Notes under the pieces: model-generated
Seen by the model: the letters and a program-made list of their open reading frames with translations, nothing else
Told to the model about the DNA's origin: nothing
The model's database searches: none
In this document: piece after piece, positions 39,028-48,622 of the stretch
Layout: each line of letters opens with the position of its first letter
Position numbering within the stretch: the first letter of the stretch is position 1
Origin: Bacillus zhangzhouensis
GTDB lineage: Bacteria > Bacillota > Bacilli > Bacillales > Bacillaceae
Direction of reading: 5' to 3'
DNA length: 64,000 nucleotides
Assembly: GCF_000715205.1 (NCBI RefSeq)
Contig: NZ_JOTP01000002.1
Location: 62,001-126,000 of the forward strand
Made by a program: the position numbers and the translations under genes

Positions 39028-39693
39028 CTAAAAGCTTTGCAGCAAGGATTTTACAATCAAATACCATCCATCGACTAAAACAAATAACAATATTTTGAAA
39101 GGGAGCGATATCATAACCGGCGGAAGCATCATCATCCCCATTGACATCAGGACACTTGCGACCACCATGTCAATAATTAAAAATGGAATAAAGATCATGA
39201 AACCAATTTGAAATGCCGTCTTTAATTCTGAAATTGCAAAAGCTGGCACCATCGCCGTTAATGGAATATCTTTAATCGATTCAGGTGTATCCATTTTTGC
39301 GTAACTAAGAAATAAAGCCAAATCTTTCTGTCTCGTATGTTTACTCATAAACTCTTTGATTGGCACTTCGGCTTTTTCATATGCCTGGTTTAACGTAATG
39401 TCATCATTTAAAAGCGGCGTAAGTGCCTCTTTATTTATCTCTGAGAACGTAGGTGCCATAATAAAAAATGTGAGAAACAAAGCAAGTCCAACAAGCACTT
39501 GGTTTGGCGGCATTGAGTTGGTTGCAAGTGATGTTCTAACGAATGAAAGGACAATCACAATCCGTGTAAAACACGTCATTAAAATGAGAATGCCTGGTGC
39601 AACCGAAAATACGGTCAAAAGTAAAAGAAGACGGACAGACGTGCTGATATTCCCTGCACCGCTGGAATTAAATAAATCGATAAACTCATTCAT
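39028..39693 (-). CDS. fliP: Flagellar export gate protein FliP
   Basis: Forms the pentameric core of the flagellar export channel with FliR and FliQ. 221 residues with four membrane helices and the signature TCFTRIVIVLSFVRTSLATNSMPPNQVLVGLALFLT near the start; the loop before the second pair of helices holds the MDTPESIKDIPLTAMVPAFAISEL segment. Unlike some proteobacterial FliP proteins it has no cleaved leader that I can see. Overlaps fliO by eight bases. Confidence 0.96.
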   Translation of the reverse strand: MNEFIDLFNSSGAGNISTSVRLLLLLTVFSVAPGILILMTCFTRIVIVLSFVRTSLATNSMPPNQVLVGLALFLTFFIMAPTFSEINKEALTPLLNDDITLNQAYEKAEVPIKEFMSKHTRQKDLALFLSYAKMDTPESIKDIPLTAMVPAFAISELKTAFQIGFMIFIPFLIIDMVVASVLMSMGMMMLPPVMISLPFKILLFVLVDGWYLIVKSLLQSF

Positions 39694-40348
39694 CTTGTTT
39701 CGGGCCTTTCTTTCTGACTTCTGATTGGGTCTTTTTCAATTCTGCTAGCTGCGCCTTTAAATTGGCTGAAAAAGAAGAAGTGGTTGTCTTGTCATGTTTC
39801 TTCACCTGCGATGTGAATTTTTGAACTATTTTTGGAATATCCGTCTTGCTTTCCATCGCTTCTTCGTATTGTTTCACAATCGCTTCACATTCTTGTTCAT
39901 CATCAATTTCTTTTAGCAGCTGGATTGAGTCTGCTACGCCGACAACTAGTACGCGCTTGCCCACTTTGATAAGCTGGACCGAACGGTTTTGGCCAACCGT
40001 GGTTCCACCAATATTTTCAACATAGCGAAATGGTTTGAGTAAGCGATTTTGCTTACCAACAAATCTCACCAGTCCATAAATGAGCAGGATGACAAAAAGT
40101 AAGGCACCAATCATTTTGACAAAATCCATAATGGAGACAGAAGAAGAGGGAACTTCTTCTGCCGGATTCGTTTGATTGTCAGTGGTTTTCTTTTCTGTAT
40201 CCTTTTTGCTTTCTTTCTCATCTTTGAGCCAGTCATTCACTGTGCCATTTTCAGGATCTTTCGTTTCAGCGAACAGTGAGGTAGGCTGCATCGTCAAGAA
40301 AAGCATAAAACTGATCATTGCTATACATATCAAACGTTTTTTCAACAA
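39686..40348 (-). CDS. fliO: Flagellar export apparatus protein FliO (FliZ)
   Basis: Assists FliP assembly in the export gate. 220 residues. A hydrophobic N-terminal segment (ICIAMISFMLFLTMQPTSLFA) looks like a signal peptide. A Lys/Glu/Asn-rich extracellular stretch follows, then a membrane helix at about 75-95 (KMIGALLFVILLIYGLVRFV), a FliO domain (GQNRSVQLIKVGKRVLVVGVADSIQLL) and a charged tail. Bacillus literature often calls it FliZ. Conserved position between cheY and fliP. Confidence 0.88.
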   Translation of the reverse strand: MLKKRLICIAMISFMLFLTMQPTSLFAETKDPENGTVNDWLKDEKESKKDTEKKTTDNQTNPAEEVPSSSVSIMDFVKMIGALLFVILLIYGLVRFVGKQNRLLKPFRYVENIGGTTVGQNRSVQLIKVGKRVLVVGVADSIQLLKEIDDEQECEAIVKQYEEAMESKTDIPKIVQKFTSQVKKHDKTTTSSFSANLKAQLAELKKTQSEVRKKGPKQDE

Positions 40349-40363
40349 GTCTTACACCCTTTT

Positions 40364-40726
40364 TTAGCCTAACGTTTTATTAATTGCTTCAAGTACACGG
40401 TCTGCTTGGAATGGCTTTACGATAAAGTCTTTTGCACCTGCTTGAATGGCGTCAATAACCATCGATTGTTGTCCCATCGCAGAACACATAATGATTTTTG
40501 CAGAAGCATCAATTTGTTTAATTTCTTTTAACGCAGTAATCCCATCCATTTCTGGCATTGTGATATCCATTGTCACAAGATCAGGAGATGTTTCTTTATA
40601 TTTTTCAACAGCTTGTGCGCCGTTTTCTGCTTCTCCTACTACATCAAATCCGTTTTTTACAAGAATATCCTTAATCATCATTCTCATGAATGCTGCATCA
40701 TCTACGATTAATACCTTAGTAGCCAT
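40364..40726 (-). CDS. cheY: Chemotaxis response regulator CheY
   Basis: Phosphorylated by CheA; binds FliM and FliY at the motor, where CheY-P promotes counter-clockwise rotation in Bacillus. 120 residues, a single receiver domain with acidic pocket VDDAAFMR (Asp9, Asp10), phospho-acceptor Asp54 in VTMDITMPEMDG, and the switch residues in IMCSAM and KPFQADRV. It is encoded inside the switch and export gene block, as in B. subtilis. Confidence 0.97.
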   Translation of the reverse strand: MATKVLIVDDAAFMRMMIKDILVKNGFDVVGEAENGAQAVEKYKETSPDLVTMDITMPEMDGITALKEIKQIDASAKIIMCSAMGQQSMVIDAIQAGAKDFIVKPFQADRVLEAINKTLG

Positions 40727-40753
40727 TTACTTATTCTCTCCCTATATGTTTGT

Positions 40754-41878
40754 TTATTTTAAATTAGATAGTCTTTCTGACTGACTTAATATATCAGTCA
40801 CACGAACACCAAAGTTCTCATCGATCACAACGACTTCCCCTTTGGCAACGATTCGTTTGTTAACCAGAATGTCGACTGGCTCACCCGCAAGTTTGTCCAG
40901 TTCAATGACACTTCCAGCTGAAAGTTCAAGTACTTCTTTCACACTGCGCTGGGTTCTACCAAGTTCCACCGTAATGGAAAGCGGAATATCCATCAGCATA
41001 TCGAGATTTCCTAGCTGGCTCGTTGTATGCTGAGGCTCACTGAACGCTTCAAATTCAACTGGCGCCACATTTACAGGTGCTGCTGGCTTTGGCTTCGCCT
41101 GTCTTTTTGGCGGTGCCGCTTGCTGCACAGGAGCAGACTGTGCTTGCGGAGCTGCCTGCTGAGGTTCAGGTGTGCTCACTGGTGTTTCTTGAACAGGCTC
41201 TTCTTCTTGCGTCGGGACTGTTAATTCTGCGATTAAATCCTTCGCAAATGTAATAGGGTAAAGCTGCATAATATTTGAATCTATGAGTTCACCTATCGTT
41301 AATCTAAAGGACACTTTGACAAGCATTTCTTCAGCTGGAATTCTGTCTGTTCCTTCTCCTTCTTTCACATCGAGTAATTCGACGCGCGGCGGAGAAATAT
41401 CAATCTTTTTATTAAAGACTGTCGACATAGATGTCGCTGCAGAACCCATCATTTGGTTCATCGCTTCTTGCACTGCACTTAAGTGAATTTCACTTAAAGA
41501 CGGATCAGCATTTGTTCCATCTCCGCCCATCATTAAGTCTGCAATGACTGCCGCATCTGTTTGCTGGATGACAAGCAGGTTACTTGCACTAAAACCTTCC
41601 GTATAATTCACTTCAATAGCGACATACGGATGAGGAAACTCCTCATTCAGCTTGCTTTTTTGAATCACTGTGACAGTTGGAGTCGTAATCTCCACTTTTT
41701 GATTTAATAGGGTTGAAAGTGCTGTTGCAGAGCTACCAAATGAAATATTTCCGATTTCCCCAATGGCATCTTGTTCCATTGCAGAAAGGAGTGTATCAGG
41801 CTCTATATCGTCATTGCTGCCTCCTTTAAGGAGCGCATCGATTTCATCTTGTGATAATTTACTTCCGTTATTCTCCAT
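40754..41878 (-). CDS. fliY: Flagellar switch and CheY-P phosphatase FliY
   Basis: C-ring protein and the main CheY-P phosphatase at the Bacillus motor. 374 residues: an N-terminal CheY-binding peptide (LSQDEIDALLKGG), a CheC-like domain with two phosphatase motifs (AIGEIGNISFGSSATALS and AVQEAMNQMMGSAATSMS), a Pro/Gln/Ala-rich linker (about 215-265) and a C-terminal FliN domain (DIPLSITVELGRTQRSVKEVLEL). ATG 41878 is chosen because GAGGTGA lies just before it; the GTG three codons earlier lies within that SD. Overlaps fliM. Confidence 0.96.
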   Translation of the reverse strand: MENNGSKLSQDEIDALLKGGSNDDIEPDTLLSAMEQDAIGEIGNISFGSSATALSTLLNQKVEITTPTVTVIQKSKLNEEFPHPYVAIEVNYTEGFSASNLLVIQQTDAAVIADLMMGGDGTNADPSLSEIHLSAVQEAMNQMMGSAATSMSTVFNKKIDISPPRVELLDVKEGEGTDRIPAEEMLVKVSFRLTIGELIDSNIMQLYPITFAKDLIAELTVPTQEEEPVQETPVSTPEPQQAAPQAQSAPVQQAAPPKRQAKPKPAAPVNVAPVEFEAFSEPQHTTSQLGNLDMLMDIPLSITVELGRTQRSVKEVLELSAGSVIELDKLAGEPVDILVNKRIVAKGEVVVIDENFGVRVTDILSQSERLSNLK

Positions 41879-42866
41879 CTTCTTCACCTCTTATGTCGTG
41901 ATCTAGAATTTGAATCGCCTGTTTCCGATTCACGCGGCCGGCCTGTCCCAAGAATTTCGGTTTATTTCCGACCATAACAGTAAGAGGCGCATTTACTGGT
42001 TTGTCCAAGGCAATACAATCACCAATTTCCAAATTCAAAAACTCTTCCACCGTCATTTCCGATTGTCCAAGCTCTGCGACTACCGGTATTTTTGCCGTCA
42101 TAATCCGTTTTTCAATGGCCTTTGTTTCTTCTTGTTTCGGTTCATTTCGTTCAGACTGCATCCAGTAGTGTACAGACAACTTCGGAATAATAGGCTCTAA
42201 TACAACGTGAGGAATACATAGGTTAATAACCCCGCTCACCTCACCAACTTGTGTATTAAGAGAAATGACGACAACTGTTTCGTTTGGTGACACCATTTGA
42301 ACAAACTGGGGATTTACCTCGAAATCTGCCATCTCTGGCTCGATGTCGGTTATGGACTGCCACGCTTCTCTGTAATTTTCCAAAGCTCCCTCAAACATGT
42401 TTGAGATAATCTTTGTTTCGATTTCTGTCAGTGATTCTGTCTTATTATGACTAATGCCAATCCCGCCCATCAGCCTGTCCATCATGGCATAGCCGATTGT
42501 TGGATTCACTTCAAGCATAATTCTTCCTTCAAGCGGGCTGACATAAAATAAGTTTAATAATGTCATATTAGGAATCGAACGAATAAATTCTTCGTATGGT
42601 ACTTGGTCAACCGAGCTGACAGAAATTTGAATATATGATCTTAGCTGCGCTGAAAAATGCGTGGTGAGCAGTCTAGCGAAGTTATCGTGAATCCTTGTTA
42701 AACTTCGAATCTGGTCTTTTGAAAAGCGAAGTGCACGCTTAAAGTCATACACCTTCACTTTTTTCGTCGTTTCTTCTTTTTTCAGCTCTTCTGCATCCAT
42801 TTCGCCTGTAGATATGGCGGATAATAATGCGTCGATCTCATTCTGGGAAAGCACTTCTCCTGACAT
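41868..42866 (-). CDS. fliM: Flagellar motor switch protein FliM
   Basis: C-ring protein that receives CheY-P. 332 residues: N-terminal CheY-binding peptide MSGEVLSQNEIDALLSAI, a middle CheC-like domain without phosphatase residues (about 50-230) and a C-terminal FliN-like domain (VVAELGQSEMTVEEFLNLEIGD). SD GGAGGTGA precedes the ATG. It follows fliL by 32 bases. Confidence 0.97.
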   Translation of the reverse strand: MSGEVLSQNEIDALLSAISTGEMDAEELKKEETTKKVKVYDFKRALRFSKDQIRSLTRIHDNFARLLTTHFSAQLRSYIQISVSSVDQVPYEEFIRSIPNMTLLNLFYVSPLEGRIMLEVNPTIGYAMMDRLMGGIGISHNKTESLTEIETKIISNMFEGALENYREAWQSITDIEPEMADFEVNPQFVQMVSPNETVVVISLNTQVGEVSGVINLCIPHVVLEPIIPKLSVHYWMQSERNEPKQEETKAIEKRIMTAKIPVVAELGQSEMTVEEFLNLEIGDCIALDKPVNAPLTVMVGNKPKFLGQAGRVNRKQAIQILDHDIRGEEDGE

Positions 42867-42898
42867 TTCTTCACCTCCATCGTGTCAATTAATCGCCT

Positions 42899-43327
42899 CT
42901 ATTGCAGATTAAAGGAGGTTATATAAACTTCTTTCACCTTGCCATCTTGCAAATAGTTATTCACTTTGTTTTTGACTAGTGTTTTAAAATATTCTCTGCC
43001 TTTTTTGCCATCAAGTTCATCTGCATTCGTGTCTGATAAAATGTCGATCACGGCATCCTTCACTTGGAAACTTCTTTTTTCTAGCTCTTCTTTTGCTTTT
43101 TCAGAATCCGTTTCAATGTTTAGTACAAGTTTGACGGCATTTCCTTCAGACTTTAAATTTGTAATAATCTCAGGAATTTCAATAGAAGCTTTTGCGACTT
43201 CATCTGCTGTCGGCTCTTTTTCTGCTTTTGCTTCGTCTGACCCATTCAGTAGAAAAAAGATGCCAGCTCCAATTCCGACGATGGCAATAATCATGATTAG
43301 CATTACTACGACTAATTTCTTCTTCAT
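42899..43327 (-). CDS. fliL: Flagellar basal body-associated protein FliL
   Basis: Single-pass membrane protein that surrounds the stator and raises motor output. 142 residues: membrane helix at about 6-28 ([22 protein letters not shown]), an acidic linker, and the extracytoplasmic stomatin-like domain ending [14 protein letters not shown]. Overlaps swrD by four bases. Confidence 0.93.
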   Translation of the reverse strand: MKKKLVVVMLIMIIAIVGIGAGIFFLLNGSDEAKAEKEPTADEVAKASIEIPEIITNLKSEGNAVKLVLNIETDSEKAKEELEKRSFQVKDAVIDILSDTNADELDGKKGREYFKTLVKNKVNNYLQDGKVKEVYITSFNLQ

Positions 43328-43539
43328 TCAAATTCCTCTATTCCTTGGTTCAATGAAATGACTTGGATTTTTCTGTAGAAAGAAATGATTTTCTCCTGAA
43401 TCTGCTTCTCATCTTCTTTCACAACGAATTTCTTTCCATTGGCTAATGTAATGGTCGTGTCTGGAAAGCTTTCGATTTGCTCGATATGGAGAGCGTTCAG
43501 CATAAATCCTTTGCCATTTAATCTTGTCACTTCAATCAT
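43324..43539 (-). CDS. swrD: Swarming motility protein SwrD (FlbD family)
   Basis: A 71-residue FlbD/YlzI-family protein. [42 protein letters not shown] is the family pattern. In B. subtilis SwrD raises flagellar power, probably through the stators; that role is transferred by orthology. It lies between flgE (37 bases) and fliL (overlap). Confidence 0.9.
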   Translation of the reverse strand: MIEVTRLNGKGFMLNALHIEQIESFPDTTITLANGKKFVVKEDEKQIQEKIISFYRKIQVISLNQGIEEFE

Positions 43540-43576
43540 ATTAAGCAGAGAAGCGATAAATCGCTCCCCCTACCTC

Positions 43577-44368
43577 CTATCGTTTCAGATTCACAAGCTC
43601 TTGAAGGATTTCATCAGATGTTGTGATCGTCTTTGCATTCGATTGGAATCCGCGCTGCGCGATTATCATTTCAGTAAACTCGTCTGTTAAATCAACGTTT
43701 GACATTTCAAGTCGACCTGTTTGAATGATGCCCGTTCCTTGTTCACCAGGAACGATAGGATTACTTGGTGCACCCGAGCTTAACGTTTGGCGGTATAGGT
43801 TATCACCGACTTTGTCTAACCCTGCTGCGTTACTGAAAGATACGAGTGAAACCTGTCCAACATTTCTAGATACGTTGTTTTCAACAACAGATATTGTTCC
43901 ATCTGGACCAATACTTACACTTGAAATGCCATCTGGAATCGTTATCTTTTGTCCATTCATTCCAAGCACGTAATTTCCGTCAGAAGTGGTTAAACTTCCC
44001 TCTGAATCCCGATTAAAGTTCCCTGCTCTGGTATAAAGAACTTCTCCTTGTTTTTCAATACGGAAAAATCCATCTCCATTGATGTAGAAATCATAATCTT
44101 TATCCGTATTTTGAGAAGCTCCTGCTGACATGATTTTATCAATAGAAGATAAAGATGATCCTAAACCAACTTGTTTTGAGTTGATTGAACCAGAGTTGTT
44201 CGTCGGTCCACCAGAACTTGAAATGGTTTGGCTGACCATATCTTTAAAAGTGATACGGCTTTTTTTGTATCCGTGTGTATTGACGTTGGCTACGTTATTG
44301 GCTACAACATCTAATTTCGTTTGGAAGTTTTTCATTCCGCTAATTCCTGAGTAAAGTGAGCGTAACAT
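43577..44368 (-). CDS. flgE: Flagellar hook protein FlgE
   Basis: Polymerises into the hook joining rod and filament. 263 residues, short like Bacillus hook protein, and called FlgG in older Bacillus papers. N-terminal rod/hook signature MLRSLYSGISGMKNFQTKLDVVANNVANVNTHGYKKSRI, central domain, and C-terminal helix DLTDEFTEMIIAQRGFQSNAKTITTSDEILQELVNLK. Sits after flgD, its cap gene. Confidence 0.93.
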   Translation of the reverse strand: MLRSLYSGISGMKNFQTKLDVVANNVANVNTHGYKKSRITFKDMVSQTISSSGGPTNNSGSINSKQVGLGSSLSSIDKIMSAGASQNTDKDYDFYINGDGFFRIEKQGEVLYTRAGNFNRDSEGSLTTSDGNYVLGMNGQKITIPDGISSVSIGPDGTISVVENNVSRNVGQVSLVSFSNAAGLDKVGDNLYRQTLSSGAPSNPIVPGEQGTGIIQTGRLEMSNVDLTDEFTEMIIAQRGFQSNAKTITTSDEILQELVNLKR

Positions 44369-44389
44369 TAATTTTCCTCCTCGATTTGC

Positions 44390-44833
44390 TTACGATTTTT
44401 CTCCAACAGTTGTAACGTCCCAAGGGCTGATTTTCGTTCCATCCTCTAGATATAGGAAATATTCATTGTTTATGTTTTTAACAGACTTCACAATACCAGA
44501 TATATCTTTATCATCTTGTTTGCCCGCTACTTCTTTACCAATCCAGCCTACATACGTAGTAAACGGATCTTGGTGTGCAACAAATGTAGACATGACCTGA
44601 TTGAGCTGAGTGATTGATTCGTTCATATTCATTTGCTGTTCTAAAGAAGAAAATGTTGCAAGCTGTGTGACAAATTCACGGTCATCAATTGGATTTGTCG
44701 GATCTTGGTTTTGAAGCTGCGTGAGTAATATTTTCAAGAACTGATCTCGGCCGAGTGTGTCTGTTTTCTTTGCTGCACTTGAAGAAGTGTCTGTTGTTGC
44801 GGTTGTTCTATTAGTAGAATCAACGGTTGCCAT
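44390..44833 (-). CDS. flgD: Flagellar hook assembly scaffold FlgD
   Basis: Cap protein required for hook polymerisation. 147 residues: a Thr/Ser-rich N-terminus, the conserved LGRDQFLKILLTQLQNQDPTNPIDDREFVTQLATFSSLEQ motif, and a short C-terminal beta domain. Shorter than proteobacterial FlgD, as is usual in Bacillus. Overlaps fliK by one base. Confidence 0.94.
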   Translation of the reverse strand: MATVDSTNRTTATTDTSSSAAKKTDTLGRDQFLKILLTQLQNQDPTNPIDDREFVTQLATFSSLEQQMNMNESITQLNQVMSTFVAHQDPFTTYVGWIGKEVAGKQDDKDISGIVKSVKNINNEYFLYLEDGTKISPWDVTTVGEKS

Positions 44834-46155
44834 TAGATCTCCTCCTCTTCTTCATCTGACCCAACAAGAGCGTCCAATACATCCTGGAATTCCGCTTCCT
44901 GTTCATCAGGCTGCTGAGAATTTTGCCCTTTTGACTGGTGCTGCTTGTTTTCTTCACTAAACTGTCCAAATAACGGCTGTTCATTTGATTGAAGCGGTAT
45001 ATGGAAACGGTCCACTTGAACCGACATATTCGGAAGTGCCTGTTTGAGCTGCGGCAAATGATGCTCTAACAGCTCTTTTGCTGCTTGCGTCGAGGCTGTA
45101 ATTTTACTCGCATACACACCGTTTTGTTTCGTTAGTTGAATGGTGATAAACCCAAGATTTTCTGGATTTAACCGAACTGTAAAGCGTCCACTTGAGTTGC
45201 CAAATGGCGTAAATTTCATTTGCTTCCACGTGTTTAAAATTTGCTCATCAACCGTACCTGGTTTTGCATCAGATGTTTGTGTCTGCTGCACAGGAGCAGT
45301 TGATTGCAGTTGAAAGAACTGTTTATGACCTGGCAAAAGCGTATGGGTCATTGTTTTTTCAGAAGCAGGCGTGGCGGTGCTTTGTCCTTTGACGATTTCT
45401 TTTTTGATGAGCCATTCAAGTGATGCCGCACCTTTTGCTGGAGATGCGAGGGAAGATTCTTGTTTTGGAGAGACCAATTCTTTTAACTCTCCTAGAGAAA
45501 TTTTCCACTCTTTATCTGATCCTTTCGCATTCGCCATCATATGATCGATTAACTGATTAAAGTGTTTCAGCTCACTTTGAGACATAGAGTTCAGCTTTGG
45601 TGCTGACCCCTGTGAGAAGAACTGCTCTTTTACTTGCTGAATGAGCTTCTCATCGGCAGCGTTTTTCGAAAGAAAATGGATGAAGTCTTGACCTTTTTCC
45701 CCAATATCCTGTACAAGTTTTGTATCAAGGCTAAGCGGCTGTTGGTTTAGCAATTCATATAAGAAAAAGTGGACTTGTATGAGCTGTTCACTATGTTCAG
45801 CAGCTGGCTTATCAGCTTGATCACCATAAATAGATGCTTCCATTTTTTGAAATAACTCTTCAAGTGACTTTAGATCAGTTGGATCTAGTTTTTGACCTTG
45901 AAGCGTTTGAAGCGCCCTAAGAAGATCTCCATCGATCCCATCTTCAGGTGATTGCATCCATTTTTCAATGACTTGCATTGCATCATTGATGGAAAGAGAG
46001 GCTCCCGCCGGCTCAGAATTGACTGGCCCGCTTTGAATGCCTGCACCACTAAGCAATTGTTTAAATAAACCTCGTGCAGATGCTGCACCGCTTCCCTTTA
46101 GTCCCGAGAGACCTTGAGAAGATTGCTGTAAGGCTCCAATATCCAATAGCTTCAC
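44833..46155 (-). CDS. fliK: Flagellar hook-length control protein FliK
   Basis: Secreted molecular ruler that signals FlhB to switch export specificity. 440 residues: a Gly/Ser/Gln-rich, poorly conserved N-terminal and middle region and a C-terminal FliK domain (about 325-395, RFTVRLNPENLGFITIQL to LPNMSVQVDRFHI), then a Gln/Glu-rich acidic tail ending in five Glu and an Ile. Length differs between Bacillus species in the ruler region. Coupled to flgD, one base after ylxF. Confidence 0.92.
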   Translation of the reverse strand: MKLLDIGALQQSSQGLSGLKGSGAASARGLFKQLLSGAGIQSGPVNSEPAGASLSINDAMQVIEKWMQSPEDGIDGDLLRALQTLQGQKLDPTDLKSLEELFQKMEASIYGDQADKPAAEHSEQLIQVHFFLYELLNQQPLSLDTKLVQDIGEKGQDFIHFLSKNAADEKLIQQVKEQFFSQGSAPKLNSMSQSELKHFNQLIDHMMANAKGSDKEWKISLGELKELVSPKQESSLASPAKGAASLEWLIKKEIVKGQSTATPASEKTMTHTLLPGHKQFFQLQSTAPVQQTQTSDAKPGTVDEQILNTWKQMKFTPFGNSSGRFTVRLNPENLGFITIQLTKQNGVYASKITASTQAAKELLEHHLPQLKQALPNMSVQVDRFHIPLQSNEQPLFGQFSEENKQHQSKGQNSQQPDEQEAEFQDVLDALVGSDEEEEEI

Positions 46156-46842
46156 TTATTGTCCACCCCCATTTTCACTTTCTTCTTTTTTGGCAAGCTC
46201 CTTCGTAAACGTTGCTGCCTTCTGAGGTGTCAGTTTTGCTAATATGTCCGTCAGCTTGTTTTTACTCAGCTCTTCAAGGATCTTCAAAGCCTCTTTATCA
46301 CTTAATTCTGATAAAATTTTGGCGGATTTCCCTGCATCCATGCTTTCATAAATGCTGGCAACCTTCCCTTTTGATTGTTGATTAGAGGATGCCGCCGTAT
46401 CAGAGGACGTCTCTGCTGAGTTATTACTTGACGTACTGTTTGATGAACTGTCATTTGCTGACGTATTATCTGCATTATTTTCAGTTGTTTTTTCAAGGGA
46501 ACTGATTTTTTGGTTCAGTCTTTTAATCTCTTCATCACTTGTTTTCAAGTCTTTTTGTGCAATTTCGAGTTCATTGTTTTGCTCTTTAATGGTCTTTTTC
46601 AATTCTTTCAACTCTTCATCACGTTGATCATTATGTGAAGATGACGTTTTTGAGCTGTCATCTGAACCAACCAAGCTACTAATCACTGGAATGTTTTGGA
46701 GCGGTTTCTTTAGATCATAACCCGCAATATAAAGGATTGTGCCACTCACAATGACAAGCACAATCAATGGGATGATGACAATAAACAAGATCCATTGAAA
46801 TTTTCCGCCGCTTGATTCCTTCGCTTTTTCCTTCTTAGGCAT
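46156..46842 (-). CDS. ylxF: YlxF, MotE-like membrane coiled-coil protein
   Basis: Flagellar operon protein of uncertain role, related to MgtE-N/MotE-type chaperones. 228 residues: membrane helix at about 16-37 (WILFIVIIPLIVLVIVSGTILYIAGY), a Lys/Glu-rich coiled coil (about 75-120), a Ser/Asn/Thr low-complexity linker (about 120-155) and a conserved C-terminal segment with repeats of LSDKEALKILEELSKNKLTDILAKL. Conserved between fliJ and fliK. A periplasmic-side chaperone role for a motor protein is inference from the family. Confidence 0.83.
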   Translation of the reverse strand: MPKKEKAKESSGGKFQWILFIVIIPLIVLVIVSGTILYIAGYDLKKPLQNIPVISSLVGSDDSSKTSSSHNDQRDEELKELKKTIKEQNNELEIAQKDLKTSDEEIKRLNQKISSLEKTTENNADNTSANDSSSNSTSSNNSAETSSDTAASSNQQSKGKVASIYESMDAGKSAKILSELSDKEALKILEELSKNKLTDILAKLTPQKAATFTKELAKKEESENGGGQ

Positions 46843-46854
46843 TCATCTCGACTC

Positions 46855-47298
46855 CTAATGTCCTTGAAACATGAATTGGCTGATAGAGATATCATCCATT
46901 TCTTTCATTTCAATTGCCTTATGTTCAAGGGAAAACTTTTCAAATTGCTTTTCTTTCATTTTTTCAAACTTTTTAAACTCAATGTTTTTTTCAGTTAAAT
47001 CAGATTGTTTTTCATTCATTTGATGACGTTTCATGATCACAAGTTGCTGATAATGCTGGATAGTGTTATCTAAGTTGGTCACAAATTGCTGGTAATGACG
47101 CATTTCTTGGACACTCATTCCACTCCTCAGCTTGTCTTCTTTGCTTTTTTCCATTAGCTCTTTTTTACTCATATTTTCATAGAGTTTTTCAGCGACTTGC
47201 TCAAATGCCGAAACGGATTGTTGATACGCTGCGAGTGATTTGTCTTTTTCACTTTCTTTCAGTTCCAAGAGCTTTTGAAATTTGTATTGATATCTCAC
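46855..47298 (-). CDS. fliJ: Flagellar export chaperone FliJ
   Basis: 147-residue coiled-coil stalk protein of the export ATPase complex, analogous to the F1 gamma subunit, and a chaperone-escort protein. Nearly the whole sequence is charged heptad-like helix (YQYKFQKLLELKESEKDKSLA to LEHKAIEMKEMDDISISQFMF). It directly follows fliI, its ATPase partner. Confidence 0.92.
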   Translation of the reverse strand: MRYQYKFQKLLELKESEKDKSLAAYQQSVSAFEQVAEKLYENMSKKELMEKSKEDKLRSGMSVQEMRHYQQFVTNLDNTIQHYQQLVIMKRHQMNEKQSDLTEKNIEFKKFEKMKEKQFEKFSLEHKAIEMKEMDDISISQFMFQGH

Positions 47299-47305
47299 TT
47301 TTTTG

Positions 47306-48622
47306 TCAATCCTCTCTATTCATCAAACTGAGCAATAAATTCACACTGTCTTCAATAGATACAGCCTCTTCTACATCCTGTTTCAAAAATGAAATCAGAT
47401 GAGGATAAGCCTGCATGGCCTCATCAATATCCTTAGAGGAGCCTTTTTTATATGCTCCAATGTTAATGAGGTCTTCAGCGTTTTGATAAGTGGATAAAAG
47501 CTGACGGAACCGACTGGCCGCTTCCTTGTGATCATGACTTGCTATATTACTCATGACACGGCTGATACTTTTCAGAATATTGACAGCGGGAAATTGTCCT
47601 TTGTTTGCTAAAGCACGATCAAGTACAATGTGCCCATCCAAAATTCCCCTGACTGTATCAGCGATCGGCTCATTCATGTCGTCACCATCAACAAGCACTG
47701 TGTAAAACGCTGTGATGGAACCAAGCTGATTCGTTCCAGTTCGTTCAAGCAATTTTGGCAGTATAGCGAACACTGAAGGTGTATATCCTTTTGTAGTTGG
47801 CGGTTCGCCTGTTGCAAGACCTATTTCTCTTTGTGCCATGGCGACCCTCGTGACAGAATCCATCATAAACATGACATTTTTGCCTCTGTCTCTGAAATAT
47901 TCCGCAATGGCTGTCGCTGTATAGGCTGCTTTCATTCTCGTCAGCGCTGGCTGGTCAGAAGTTGCGACGACAACAATTGAACGTTTCAGCCCTTCAGCAC
48001 CTAAATCCTTTTCGATAAACTCACGAACTTCACGACCACGCTCTCCAACAAGAGCAATGACATTTAGATCCGCTTCCGTCTGCTTAGCAATCATTCCCAT
48101 TAAGGTACTTTTTCCAACACCACTTCCAGCAAAAATCCCGATCCTTTGACCAGTGCCAACTGTGAGCAGACTATCGATCACTCTGACACCAACACCCATC
48201 TTTTCTCGAATCGGCGGCCTGTCCATCGGGTTTGGAGGAGACTGTTCTGTCGAAACAGGTGCAAGTCCCTTTGGAAGCATACTGCCGTCCAGTGGATCAC
48301 CGAAGGCGTCAACGACTTCACCAATTAAGCCAGTACCTACTTTGACCTTTAACGACTCACCGGTCGCTTCAACTAGACTTCCTGGTGAGATATTGGACGC
48401 TTCAACATAAGGCATGAGCAGAATGTTTTCATCTCTAAAACCAACGACCTCTGCTTTGATCGGATGGCGTTTACTTCCTTTTTTGTGAATGAGACACACA
48501 TCTCCGATAGAGCTCTCTGGCCCCTTGGACTCGATCATCAGCCCAACAACTCGATTGACTTTGCCAAATCGTTTATAAGGATCGGCGGTTTCAATCGTTT
48601 CTTTCAACACATCTAGGTTCAT
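47306..48622 (-). CDS. fliI: Flagellum-specific export ATPase FliI
   Basis: Hexameric F1-beta-like ATPase that unfolds and delivers export substrates. 438 residues. Walker A GIFAGSGVGKSTLMGM near 165, ALVGERGREVREF, Walker B NVMFMMDSVTRVAMAQREIGL, and a C-terminal helical domain. Overlaps fliH by four bases, matching the FliH-FliI complex. Confidence 0.97.
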   Translation of the reverse strand: MNLDVLKETIETADPYKRFGKVNRVVGLMIESKGPESSIGDVCLIHKKGSKRHPIKAEVVGFRDENILLMPYVEASNISPGSLVEATGESLKVKVGTGLIGEVVDAFGDPLDGSMLPKGLAPVSTEQSPPNPMDRPPIREKMGVGVRVIDSLLTVGTGQRIGIFAGSGVGKSTLMGMIAKQTEADLNVIALVGERGREVREFIEKDLGAEGLKRSIVVVATSDQPALTRMKAAYTATAIAEYFRDRGKNVMFMMDSVTRVAMAQREIGLATGEPPTTKGYTPSVFAILPKLLERTGTNQLGSITAFYTVLVDGDDMNEPIADTVRGILDGHIVLDRALANKGQFPAVNILKSISRVMSNIASHDHKEAASRFRQLLSTYQNAEDLINIGAYKKGSSKDIDEAMQAYPHLISFLKQDVEEAVSIEDSVNLLLSLMNRED